In this document: piece by piece, positions 26,152 to 34,664 of the stretch | Layout of the letters: every line of letters begins with the position of its first letter | How positions within the stretch are numbered: the stretch's first letter is position 1 | Assembly: GCA_022839105.1 (NCBI GenBank) | Contig: JALHDH010000013.1 | Span: 1-62,965 of the forward strand | Reading direction: 5' to 3' | DNA length: 62,965 nucleotides | Source: a bacterium | GTDB taxonomy: Bacteria; Vulcanimicrobiota; Xenobia; Xenobiales; Xenobiaceae | Translations under genes and position numbers: made by a program | Notes under the pieces: model-generated | Seen by the model: only the letters and a program-made list of their open reading frames with translations | Databases searched by the model: none | What the model was told of the DNA's origin: nothing

Positions 26152-29100
26152 CGGGATCTCCCGATGCGGGTGGCCCGGGGGGGGGCCACGAGACCACCGC
26201 CCCCGTCGAGCGGATTCTCGGCGACCTGCGTGAGCGGGCCAAAGAGCTCGATTGCCTGTACAAGGCTGACGAGCTCCTCAGCCGCTACCAGGCCTCGCCC
26301 GAGGATGTCTTTGGAGAACTGGTCGCTTCGATTCCTCAGGGATGGCAGTTCCCTGAGGTCTGCTGCTGCCGGCTCCGGCTTTCTGGAACCGTGTACCAGA
26401 CACCGGGTTTCTACGAGACCCCATGGATCCAGAAGGCGACGGTCCGGTCTCACGGGGAGAAGGTGGGCGATCTCCAGGTCGTCTACCTCTCTCCCCGTCC
26501 GACGGCGGACGAAGGCCCCTTCCTCCGCGAGGAGAGACGCCTTCTGGATACCCTGGCCGAGCGCATCGGCTATTCCCTGGTCCAGCGCGAACTGCACCGC
26601 ATGCGGACGGGCCTGGAGGGGCCCGAGTCCGGCGAGGGGAGCTGGTCGGTCATCATCCAGTTCCTGCGAACCTCGGACCCTTCGCTCCTGCGGCGACTGG
26701 CCCAGCGGATCCTGACGCACCTGCAGTGGCACGGCCTGGCCCGGCCCGAGGACCTGGCCGATCTCCTTCCGCCCCAGGACGAGATGGTGGACGAGAACCG
26801 TCCGCTGCCCTTCCATCAGGAGCACGACCTGGCCGACCGCGCCCAGAGAGCCTTCAGCATGGCCGCCGGCATCCTGGGCGAGAAGACCCTGCTGGGTCTC
26901 TTGCAGTCCTGGGTGGATGAGGAGCGCTCCCGCTTCCTTCTGGACACCCTGGCCAACTCCGAGGCGACCCTGGAGAGGGTCTCCTCGGCACTGGCCCGGT
27001 TCCGCTCCCAGGGCGCCGACGAGGATCGGCTGCCGGCACCCATCGCCACCGCCCTGAGGGTGGGTCTGGTCAACCGCTTCCTCTCCGACCAGACCGAGTT
27101 CGTCCGACAGAGCGCCGGGGCCGTCCGGGTCTCGGACTTCTACGCGCTGACCGAGCGCATCGTGGACCCCGAGCGCAGCCACGGCCGGGTCGGAGGCAAG
27201 ACCGCCGGTCTCTTCGTGGCATGGAACATCTTGAGACGGGCTGCCGAGAAGCACCCCGAGCTGAAGGACATCAAGGTTCCCAACGCCTGGGTGGTCCCTT
27301 CGGATGGCCTTCTGGCCTTCCTGGAATACAACGGCTTTGGGACCCTGCACACCCTGAAGTACAAGAGCACCGAGGAGATCCGTCAGGATCACCCCAACCT
27401 GATCGAGGCCTTCCGCAACTCGCCCCTGCCTCCCTCGATCCGGCGGGGTCTGGGCATGGCCCTGGATGATCTGGGGCAGGTGCCCCTGGTCGTGCGTTCC
27501 TCGAGTCTCCTGGAGGATCGGCCCGGTTCCTCGTTCGCCGGCAAGTACCGCAGCCTCTTCCTGGCCAACCAGGGCTCTCGGGAAGAGCGCCTGGAGGCCC
27601 TGGAACGGGCCATCACCGAGATCTACGCCTCGGTCTTCTCGCCGGATCCCATCGGGTACCGGGCCGAGCGGGGGTTGCTGGACTTCCACGAGGAGATGTC
27701 GGTCCTGATCCAGCAGGTCGTCGGGACCCGAATCGGGCGTTACCACATGCCCAGCTTTGCCGGGGTGGCCTTCAGCCGCAACGAACTGCGCTGGTCGCCT
27801 CGGATCCAGCGGGAGGATGGCCTGCTGCGCCTGGTCCCCGGCCTGGGGACCCGGGCAGTGGATCGCCTCTCGGACGACTATCCGGTCCTGCTGGCTCCCC
27901 GGCAGCCGCAACTGCGGGTCAACCAGACGCCCGACGAGGTGGTGCGCTACGCGCCCCGCCGGGTGGACCTTCTGGACCTGGAGGCCAACGACTTCTGCAC
28001 CCGCCCGTTGGACGAGGTCCTGCGCGAGTGTGGCCCCCGCTGGCCCCTGATCCATCGGATGATCTCCAGGGTGGATGAGGACATGCTGCGCCCGGTTTCG
28101 CCCCTGGAACTCGACTTCCGGGACGGCAGCTACGCGGTCACCTTCGACGGCCTGATCGCCCAGACCGACTTCGTGCGACGCGTGGCCACGATGCTCCAGG
28201 TCCTGGAGGAGACCCTGGGGCATCCCGTGGATCTGGAGTTCGCCCACGACGGGACCGATTTCTACCTCCTGCAGTGCCGCAATCAGAGCTTCAGCGCGGA
28301 TTCCGATCCGGACGTGATTCCGGCGGACCTTCCTCCCTCCCAGGTCCTGTTCTCGGCTCGGAGATACGTCTCCAACGGCCGGGCCCCGGAGATCACCCAT
28401 GTGGTGTATGTCGATCCGGAGGCCTACCAGGGCCTGGACCCGGCCGGCATGAAGGAGGTCGGCCGGGCCGTGGGACGCCTCAACGGAGTCCTCCCCCGGC
28501 GCAAGTTCGCCCTCCTGGGACCAGGACGCTGGGGCAGTCGAGGGGATATCCGCCTGGGCGTGCCGGTCACCTACGCCGACATCAACCACGCTGCGATCAT
28601 GATCGAGATCGCGCGCAAGACCGGGGACTATGTCCCGGATCTCTCTTTCGGGACCCACTTCTTCCAGGACCTGGTCGAGGCGGGGATCCGGTATCTCCCT
28701 CTCTATCCCGACGATCCCGAGGTCGCCTGGCAGGGGCTCTTCTTCCAGCGCTCCGAGAACGTCCTGGGCGAGCTCCTGCCTTCCTTCGCCTACCTGTCCG
28801 ACGTGCTGCGGGTGATCGACGTCCCGCGACAGACCGAGGGGCAGGTCCTGCGGGTCCTGTGCAACGCCGAACAGGAACTGGCCGTGGGCCTTCTCTGTGA
28901 GCCCGGGGCTACGGGGCTGATGGTCCGCTCCGGGCGGCCCGGGCGAAGCCTGGATGACTCCGAGCACTGGAAGTGGCGGATGCACATGGCCGGACGCCTG
29001 GCCGCCAGTCTGGATGGAGCGCGACTGGGAGTCCGCGCCCTGTACGTGATCGGAGGGGCCAAGAATGGCACCGCCGGGCCTGGGAGCGACCTGGATCTGC

Positions 29101-29333
29101 TCCTGCACTTCGTGGGCTCTCTCGAGCAGCGCGAGAACCTGATGCTGTGGCTGGATGCCTGGAGCCGGGCCCTGGCGGCGATGAACCACCTGCGGACCGG
29201 CTATGTGTGCACCGAGCTTCTGGATGTCCATCTGCTGGATGACGCGGCTCTGTCGGCTGGTGGGGGATTCGCCTCCAAGATCGGTTCGATCGACGACCCG
29301 GCCCTGGAGCTGGAGATGGCCTCCCGGGCCTGA
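26148..29333 (+). CDS. GAF-like / PEP-synthase-like / nucleotidyltransferase fusion protein
   Basis: A 1061-residue cytosolic protein. Residues about 20-150 look like a GAF-type sensor (KELDCLYKADELLSRY then LLDTLAERIGYSLVQ). Residues about 340-720 match the ATP-grasp PEP/pyruvate-binding domain of PEP synthase and PPDK (GGKTAGLF, VVRSSSLLEDRPGSSFAGKY). The phosphohistidine and PEP-barrel domains of true PEP synthase are missing. Near the C-terminus GSDLDLLLHF resembles the metal-binding motif of Pol-beta-type nucleotidyltransferases. GTG start overlaps the gdhA stop. It may regulate carbon or nitrogen flow by phosphotransfer or nucleotidylation; that is inference. Confidence 0.75.
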   Translation: MTGSPDAGGPGGGHETTAPVERILGDLRERAKELDCLYKADELLSRYQASPEDVFGELVASIPQGWQFPEVCCCRLRLSGTVYQTPGFYETPWIQKATVRSHGEKVGDLQVVYLSPRPTADEGPFLREERRLLDTLAERIGYSLVQRELHRMRTGLEGPESGEGSWSVIIQFLRTSDPSLLRRLAQRILTHLQWHGLARPEDLADLLPPQDEMVDENRPLPFHQEHDLADRAQRAFSMAAGILGEKTLLGLLQSWVDEERSRFLLDTLANSEATLERVSSALARFRSQGADEDRLPAPIATALRVGLVNRFLSDQTEFVRQSAGAVRVSDFYALTERIVDPERSHGRVGGKTAGLFVAWNILRRAAEKHPELKDIKVPNAWVVPSDGLLAFLEYNGFGTLHTLKYKSTEEIRQDHPNLIEAFRNSPLPPSIRRGLGMALDDLGQVPLVVRSSSLLEDRPGSSFAGKYRSLFLANQGSREERLEALERAITEIYASVFSPDPIGYRAERGLLDFHEEMSVLIQQVVGTRIGRYHMPSFAGVAFSRNELRWSPRIQREDGLLRLVPGLGTRAVDRLSDDYPVLLAPRQPQLRVNQTPDEVVRYAPRRVDLLDLEANDFCTRPLDEVLRECGPRWPLIHRMISRVDEDMLRPVSPLELDFRDGSYAVTFDGLIAQTDFVRRVATMLQVLEETLGHPVDLEFAHDGTDFYLLQCRNQSFSADSDPDVIPADLPPSQVLFSARRYVSNGRAPEITHVVYVDPEAYQGLDPAGMKEVGRAVGRLNGVLPRRKFALLGPGRWGSRGDIRLGVPVTYADINHAAIMIEIARKTGDYVPDLSFGTHFFQDLVEAGIRYLPLYPDDPEVAWQGLFFQRSENVLGELLPSFAYLSDVLRVIDVPRQTEGQVLRVLCNAEQELAVGLLCEPGATGLMVRSGRPGRSLDDSEHWKWRMHMAGRLAASLDGARLGVRALYVIGGAKNGTAGPGSDLDLLLHFVGSLEQRENLMLWLDAWSRALAAMNHLRTGYVCTELLDVHLLDDAALSAGGGFASKIGSIDDPALELEMASRA

Positions 29334-29447
29334 ATGAGTGACGCCGTGGCCTGAAGGTTCGGGGGGGGCGACCCGGGTGACGCTTGAAGTCCTCGACCCG
29401 ATGTCCGGAGGACAACCGGTGAGCCGAGCAGGCGGGAGGATTCCGGA

Positions 29448-30926
29448 TTGGACAGGATCCATCGGAAATCGGGGAGAGCGGCGTGGTGGCTCGGGATGGC
29501 GCTCCTGGGCCTCTTCGCCGTCCCATGTGCTGGGGTCCATGCGGCGCCTTTGGGAGGGGAAGTTCAGATGTCAGAGCCTCTGAGCCCCCTGGTCCGTGAA
29601 GGGCGGATCTGGGAGGACCCCGTCGGGATTCGGGAAGCGCTGGTCCGGGCCGCGGCCGGGTTCATCCGGCACGAGGGAGGCGGGGTCCAGATCTGGGCCG
29701 CCGATCGGGACTGGTTCCTGGAGGAGTGGGGGAGGGATACCTTCATCGCCCTGCCCGGCCTTTTGCTGTCCACGGGGCGGTCTGCCGAGGCCCAGGCCAA
29801 CATCCGGGGCTTCGCCCGCTATGAGCACGAGGGGCTGATCCCCAACCGCATCGCCGACGTCTCGAAGTGGACGCCCCAGAACCCTCAAGGGGCCGAGTAC
29901 AACACCTCGGACGGCCCGATGTGGTTCGTGCAGGCCGTGCGCCGCACCGCCGAGGCCAGTGGCGACGAGGCCTTCGAGGTCGAGATGGCGCCCGTGGTCC
30001 GCCGGATCATGGAGAGGTACCGCACCGGCACGGGCTACCGGCGCTACAACCGCTTCAACCGCATCTATATGGACTCCGACGGCCTGGTGATCACGCCCGC
30101 CCAGTCCACCTGGATGGATGCCGACCCCGACGGGCTGGACCGGCCCGTCACCCCCCGCAACGGCAAGGCGGTGGAGATCAACGCCCTGTGGTATGCCAAC
30201 CTGCGCTACCTGGCCCATCTGGAGCGCCGATCCGGTCGCCTTCAGGCGGCTGCCGAGGCCGAGGGCCTGGCGGATCGGGTTCGCATCAGCTTCAACGAGC
30301 GCTTCTGGTTCGAGCCGGCTCCGGGGAGCGGGGCCCTGCGCGACGTGGTGGACGGGGATCCCTTCGGGGACGAAATCCGCCCGAACATGCTGGTCGCGAT
30401 CAGCGTGGGCGGGGATCTCCTCTCGCCCGAACGGCAGCGGCCCGTGGTGCTGACCGCCACCCGGGAGCTTCTGACGCCTTACGGGATGCGGACGCTGTCC
30501 TGCCGCAGTCCCCGCTACTGCGAGCGCTACGACACCTCCCAGCCACCGATCGTCAAGGACCAGGCCTACCACCAGGGGACGGCCTGGCCCTGGTTGATGG
30601 GGCCCTACGCCGACGCCCTGGTGGCCGTGCGCCGTCAGGAGGGTTGGGAGGAACCCCGCATCCAGGAGGAGCTTCGGGCCCTGCTGCAGCCGCTGCTGGC
30701 ATACATGGTGGAGCACCCGGAGGGAACGATCCCCGAGGTCTTCGATGGGGGCCGCCCATTGCAGGCCCTGCAGCGCTTCTCGCTGGACGACCCCGCCGGC
30801 CTGACCGCGGCCCTGGCGGCGCCGTCCGACCAGCAGGGCGGCGGCACCCGCTCGCAGGCCTGGAGCGTGGCCGAGGTGCTGCGGGTGGCCGTGCAGTACG
30901 GGTTGCTGGCTGCGGCGGGGGATTGA
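29448..30926 (+). CDS. Exported amylo-alpha-1,6-glucosidase (GH133-like)
   Basis: A 492-residue glycosidase related to the glucosidase half of glycogen-debranching enzyme, which removes alpha-1,6-linked glucose stubs. EEWGRDTFIALPG, GLIPNRI, YNTSDGPMWF and YHQGTAWPW are the conserved active-site blocks. A signal peptide (LGMALLGLFAVPCAGVHA) implies export, unlike cytosolic glycogen debranching enzymes. The TTG at 29448 lies seven bases after GGGAGGA. It is preceded by the PEP-synthase-like gene with a 114-bp gap. Confidence 0.85.
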   Translation: MDRIHRKSGRAAWWLGMALLGLFAVPCAGVHAAPLGGEVQMSEPLSPLVREGRIWEDPVGIREALVRAAAGFIRHEGGGVQIWAADRDWFLEEWGRDTFIALPGLLLSTGRSAEAQANIRGFARYEHEGLIPNRIADVSKWTPQNPQGAEYNTSDGPMWFVQAVRRTAEASGDEAFEVEMAPVVRRIMERYRTGTGYRRYNRFNRIYMDSDGLVITPAQSTWMDADPDGLDRPVTPRNGKAVEINALWYANLRYLAHLERRSGRLQAAAEAEGLADRVRISFNERFWFEPAPGSGALRDVVDGDPFGDEIRPNMLVAISVGGDLLSPERQRPVVLTATRELLTPYGMRTLSCRSPRYCERYDTSQPPIVKDQAYHQGTAWPWLMGPYADALVAVRRQEGWEEPRIQEELRALLQPLLAYMVEHPEGTIPEVFDGGRPLQALQRFSLDDPAGLTAALAAPSDQQGGGTRSQAWSVAEVLRVAVQYGLLAAAGD

Positions 30927-31029
30927 GGGGGGCGGTCGGTCTCGCGGTTCGGGCAGCGGGTCGGACCATTGGCTTTTGAAGCGTTGGGCCCTCGACGGTT
31001 TCCAGCGCTGCCGGCCGCACCGGGGCCGG

Positions 31030-31377
31030 TCAACCCATTCCCAGGGCCACCCGGAGTCCCCGCTCGATCGCCTGGAGGGTGGATCCGGGCAGGGTGCCGA
31101 GAGGCTCGCAGAGCTTTCCCCGGTCGATGGTCGTGACCTGGTGGCATAGAGCGTAGGAGGTCACCGGCAAGCCGGCCTCGCCAGCAGGGATTTCGACCAC
31201 CGTCGGATACCGGCGGCCCTGCCGTGGCGAAGTCGACAGCGGCACGACGATGACGGATCGCCACGATTCGACCTGGTTGAACCCATCGTGCGAAACCACG
31301 ACGACCGGACGCCGCCCCCGCTGTTCGGAGCCTGACCTTGGCTCGAGCAGGGCCCAGAGGAGGTCTCCCTTCTTCAT
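31030..31377 (-). CDS. MazF/PemK-type toxin
   Basis: A 115-residue protein with the MazF fold signature: starts KKGDLLWALL, then RRPVVVVSHDGFN, VIVVPLST, and a Cys/His-containing DRGKLCEPLG block. MazF proteins are mRNA interferases that cut single-stranded RNA at short sites and are held in check by a cognate antitoxin. The ATG overlaps the antitoxin stop (ATGA), the normal antitoxin-first order. Confidence 0.88.
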   Translation of the reverse strand: MKKGDLLWALLEPRSGSEQRGRRPVVVVSHDGFNQVESWRSVIVVPLSTSPRQGRRYPTVVEIPAGEAGLPVTSYALCHQVTTIDRGKLCEPLGTLPGSTLQAIERGLRVALGMG

Positions 31378-31643
31378 TCGCCGTACGGCTCGAGGCCCGC
31401 GAGGCATTCCAGGCCGGCGGCCTCCAGCTCCTCGTCCAGGTCTTCGGGCGTGCCGGCCGCTCGGGTGGCATACTCCACCACGGCGTCGTGCACGGCCTGG
31501 CGCTCCCTTTCCCCGAGGTAGCGCTCCAAGGCCTGGCGGACCAGTCGGGTGGCCGGTGTCTTCGACCGCTGCGCCTCGGACCGGAGACGCTGATACAGGC
31601 GCTCTGGGAGGGGAAGGTGGAAATTCTTCTTCGCGGATTCCAT
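31374..31643 (-). CDS. Antitoxin partner of the MazF-type toxin
   Basis: An 89-residue protein with an N-terminal ribbon-helix-helix-like segment (NFHLPLPERLYQRLRSEAQ) and an acidic C-terminal tail (GTPEDLDEELEA) suited to toxin binding. RHH antitoxins usually bind their own promoter. Start ATG 31643 coincides with the predicted transcription start of the promoter at 31650-31679, so the mRNA may be leaderless; ATG 31661 would place the start upstream of that promoter's -10. Confidence 0.75.
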   Translation of the reverse strand: MESAKKNFHLPLPERLYQRLRSEAQRSKTPATRLVRQALERYLGERERQAVHDAVVEYATRAAGTPEDLDEELEAAGLECLAGLEPYGE

Positions 31644-31649
31644 GGCTCG

Positions 31650-31679
31650 ATCATATGCCATGCGATCTTGCCATGACAA
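31650..31679 (-). promoter_or_regulatory. Promoter of the toxin-antitoxin operon
   Basis: On the minus strand TTGTCA (31679-31674) and TATGAT (31655-31650) are 18 bp apart. The expected transcription start, about seven bases past the -10, falls at the antitoxin ATG. The -10 flank CATATG is a palindrome that an RHH antitoxin could bind. Confidence 0.6.
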
Positions 31680-31884
31680 GCCGCTTCGGAGGGACGGACT
31701 GACCCCGCCGCCTGGGACCGGAAGCGGGGCACGGAGACATCTCTGCCCCACGAGGAACCGCTCGAAAGGTGCTGCATGAACCGGTTGATCTGGATCGTCG
31801 GAACAGGCGCCTGAAGGCCCCGGCGGGAGGCGTGCATCCCGGGCCACCCACGGGGAGTCTCTACCCCGGGGCCGGGGAGCCCCG

Positions 31885-32459
31885 TCAGGAGGCCTGCCGC
31901 GTGGCCAGCTCCAGGAGGTCTGCGACTCCCAGCCAGGCTGCCCATCGGCTCATGTAGTCCTTGTCCAGGCCCTCGGCTTGGAGCTTGAGGATTCCCAGAA
32001 CGTCAAGCCACTGCAGTTCGGAGACGTGGCCGCCCGGGCGATGCCAGGCCAGTTTGCGAAGGACAATGTCCTCCAGGTCTTGACGAACACATCGCGAGGC
32101 GGCTCCTGGACCAGACGCGTCGGTGCGCTGCGCTCGAATTCCGCCTGGTCGAATGGCCCTTCTCCCAACACGAAGACGTCCACCTTGAATCCACTCTCGA
32201 AATGGACCAGGTTGAAGCTCGAATGGCGCGAGATGGCTTCGGCGATCATCCCGCCGTCAGTGTAGAAGGCGTCAGCCAGCAGGCTTACCAGACCATCCAC
32301 GTGTTCCGTGCGCAGGTCGGCGACCAGGTCCACGTCCCGCGTCTGGCGGGGAACCCCGTGAATCGAACTGGCAAAGGATCCCCCGAGGTGGTAGCGCACA
32401 CCGATCTCAACGAACGCGTCGATCACGGCGAGGGTGACTCTGAGGGCCTCGGAGATCAC
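31885..32459 (-). pseudogene. Nucleotidyltransferase-fold protein, frameshifted
   Basis: The N-terminal part, from ATG 32459, has the nucleotidyltransferase motif GGSFASSIHG followed by RQTRDVDLV, as in AbiEii/MNT-type proteins. At about 32085 the frame breaks after VFVKT. The continuation is clear in another frame: EDIVLRKLAWH, SELQWLDVLG, then ending in LLELATRQAS at the stop at 31885-31887. One base is missing or two are extra. In the unshifted frame the protein would end in unrelated sequence at 31950. It overlaps the small upstream gene by four bases. Confidence 0.75.
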
Positions 32460-32701
32460 GACTCTCCGTAGACCCTCAGGGCCAGTTCGTCGCCGAGCAT
32501 GAGCCAGGCCAGGCGACGCCGCAGCGCCTGCTCGGAATCCTCCGGATGGCGCCTTCGCAGACCGGCCATGGCCAGTTCACGGCTGCATTCCCAGCCGTCG
32601 GCCACCATCTGCGCCTTTCGCCAAGGCGGCAGCCGACGCAGGATGTCCAGTTGGATCCGTTCGGCCTCCGGGGAAGTATCCTCAGACAGCGGATTGCCCA
32701 T
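32456..32701 (-). CDS. Small partner protein of the nucleotidyltransferase
   Basis: An 81-residue helical protein containing DTSPEAERIQLDILRRLPP, WECSRELAMAGLRRRHP and a C-terminal GDELALRVYG. Proteins of this type are commonly encoded immediately before, and overlapping, a nucleotidyltransferase-fold gene, as here (ATGA). The pair looks toxin-antitoxin-like but I know of no proven function. No good ribosome site precedes ATG 32701. Confidence 0.65.
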   Translation of the reverse strand: MGNPLSEDTSPEAERIQLDILRRLPPWRKAQMVADGWECSRELAMAGLRRRHPEDSEQALRRRLAWLMLGDELALRVYGES

Positions 32702-32821
32702 GAAGGGGTGATTCGACTCGGCCTGATCACTCCCCCCCGGTCGGCGGCGGTTGGTGGAGCCGTTGACGGGACGTCTGTCGCATCGGCATTCCCACACGCG
32801 CGCCCCCAGTGTCTGCCGCCC

Positions 32822-33097
32822 CTATGCCGTTGGCTGCCCGCCACGCCACCTCTTCAAGCGCGGGTACATCTCCTGCATCAGGGCTCGCGCCGCTTCAGGC
32901 GACATCTCGGGTCGGGCCGCCACCAGGTGGGGGACGCAGAACTCGATCATCTCATCCTTGCTGATCGCGGCCGTGAATGTCCCCTGGGCGTAACAGTGAA
33001 CGCAGTAGTCCTGGCTGGGGCTCCCATCCTTCTCGGTTCCCAGCACCTCCGGGGTCTCGAGGGGCATCCCGCAGCTCTGACAGTGTTGAATCTCCAT
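32822..33097 (-). CDS. Small double zinc-ribbon protein
   Basis: A 91-residue protein. CQSCGMPL near the N-terminus and CVHCYAQGTF provide a Cys4 site, as in the putative zinc-ribbon family often annotated in transcription-linked or unknown contexts. The rest is helical (MSPEAARALMQEMYP). ATG 33097 lies five bases after GGAGG. Role unknown. Confidence 0.75.
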   Translation of the reverse strand: MEIQHCQSCGMPLETPEVLGTEKDGSPSQDYCVHCYAQGTFTAAISKDEMIEFCVPHLVAARPEMSPEAARALMQEMYPRLKRWRGGQPTA

Positions 33098-33258
33098 GAG
33101 GTCCTCCAGGCCGGCCGGATTCGCTGCCGGCCCTCGGAGCCCTCTGGAGGGCGGGTGGGGAATTGCCGGCCGGCGCTCTGGGGATTCGGCTGCCCCGGCA
33201 TGGCCGAAGGCCGCCGGGCGTGTGCCTGACGGCCTTCGGCGGTCGGCTGGACCGAGGT

Positions 33259-34425
33259 CTAGGAAACGGCCCGGTTCGCGTTGCCGGCGATGGTGTTGTA
33301 GTGCGAGGCCACCTTGGTGTGCCAGCTCTGGTCGGTGGCCCACCCGGCCTTGTTCACGGCCGAGAGCTGGTTGCCCAGCGAGTCCTGGGCATTGGAGCCG
33401 CCCTTGGCCCGGAGGTTGGAGAAGGTCTTGGCTCCCGAGTAGATCTGGTTCACCGCTCCGTCGAACGGGGTCTTGCCGTTGGGGTTGGAGTCGTAGGCTC
33501 CGACGCCCAGCATCTTGGTCAGACCCACGCCCAGCTTGCCGTAGCCGGTCTCGTGCTTGGCGATGGCCAGCAGGGCCAGGGGATCGACCTCATTCTGGCG
33601 TCCGGCGGCCACGAAGTGGGCTCCCAGGCCCTGGCCGGCGGCGGGGCTGCCCTCCAACTGGGTCTCGATGAACTGGGCCAGCTTCTGGTCATCCTCGGAG
33701 AGCTCGGGGGGGACCACCTGGGTCTCGGAGGCCGGAGCCGTCTCGCCCGCCGCGGCGGCTGGAGCCTCTCCTCCCACCGGGGCGGCGCCTCCCGCAGGCG
33801 CTCCGCCACCGGCGGGCGCCCCGCCTCCCATCGGAGCCCCGCCACCGGCCGGGGCTGCCATGGCCGCGCCGGCATCGGCGGGGGCCACCGCGCCGCCGGC
33901 GTCAGCAGCGGCAGGCTGGACCCCCACATCGGGGGCCGTGGTGCTCTTGTCCCCCATCAACCGCTGGAGATCCGAGACCAGGGTCGAGAGGCGCCCGGCC
34001 GCGGCGTTGGCCGCCGCCTCGTCTCCCTTGTCCAGGGCTGCCTGCAACTCGGTCTCGGCCTGGCGGATCTCCTCCTGGAGCTTCTTGATCTCTTCCTGCT
34101 TCTTCTGGGCGTCGGTCTTGGCGGGATCCTCCGGCTTGTCCGTCTCGCCGGTCTCGTCGGGCTTGGGAGTCGTCGCGTCCTCGGTCTTTTCGGGGTCCTC
34201 GGCTTCGTCCGCGCCCTGCAGGGCGGCCAGGAGCGGGTTGTCTTCACCTTCTTCGGCGGTGCCGGCGGTGGCCTCTTCGGAGAGGACGGCCCCGTCGGCC
34301 GGTCCCCTGGCGGGCTTCTCAGCCGACTGGGCCGCGGTCGCCGCACTGGCGGTCGGGGCCGCCTGGGCAGCGTGGACGGTCCGGTTGGTCTGCTGGTTGC
34401 TGATGGCGCGAATCGGTTCGGACAT
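33259..34425 (-). CDS. Glucosaminidase/lysozyme-like domain protein without signal peptide
   Basis: A 388-residue protein. Residues 1-90 are Ala/Glu/Thr-rich, about 105-150 form a coiled coil (KKQEEIKKLQEEIRQAETEL), and about 165-235 are low-complexity Ala/Gly/Pro repeats (GGGAPMGGGAPAGG). The C-terminal ~140 residues resemble FlgJ-type muramidase/glucosaminidase domains: FVAAGRQNEVDPLALLAIAKHETGYG, with Glu in KHETG as the likely acid. No signal peptide is visible, so export would need another route or lysis. AGGAGG lies six bases before the ATG. Confidence 0.65.
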   Translation of the reverse strand: MSEPIRAISNQQTNRTVHAAQAAPTASAATAAQSAEKPARGPADGAVLSEEATAGTAEEGEDNPLLAALQGADEAEDPEKTEDATTPKPDETGETDKPEDPAKTDAQKKQEEIKKLQEEIRQAETELQAALDKGDEAAANAAAGRLSTLVSDLQRLMGDKSTTAPDVGVQPAAADAGGAVAPADAGAAMAAPAGGGAPMGGGAPAGGGAPAGGAAPVGGEAPAAAAGETAPASETQVVPPELSEDDQKLAQFIETQLEGSPAAGQGLGAHFVAAGRQNEVDPLALLAIAKHETGYGKLGVGLTKMLGVGAYDSNPNGKTPFDGAVNQIYSGAKTFSNLRAKGGSNAQDSLGNQLSAVNKAGWATDQSWHTKVASHYNTIAGNANRAVS

Positions 34426-34664
34426 CGGAGCCTCCTGGCGAATCTCTTCGGTTTCCCCCTATCCAGAGGATGGCCCCAGGGAGGGCAGGAGATTGTTTCC
34501 CGGATGTTACAGGATTCGGGGTTTATGAAGGAGTTGTGAATATTCTGTTGCGATTTCTCGTGAGGCTGGATCCTTCCAGGAACCGGGCTGGGACCCGAGG
34601 GCCACAGGGACCCCGCGAGGCGGGTGCGAAGCACCCCCCTCAAAGACTGGCCCAGGAGGTTGAG

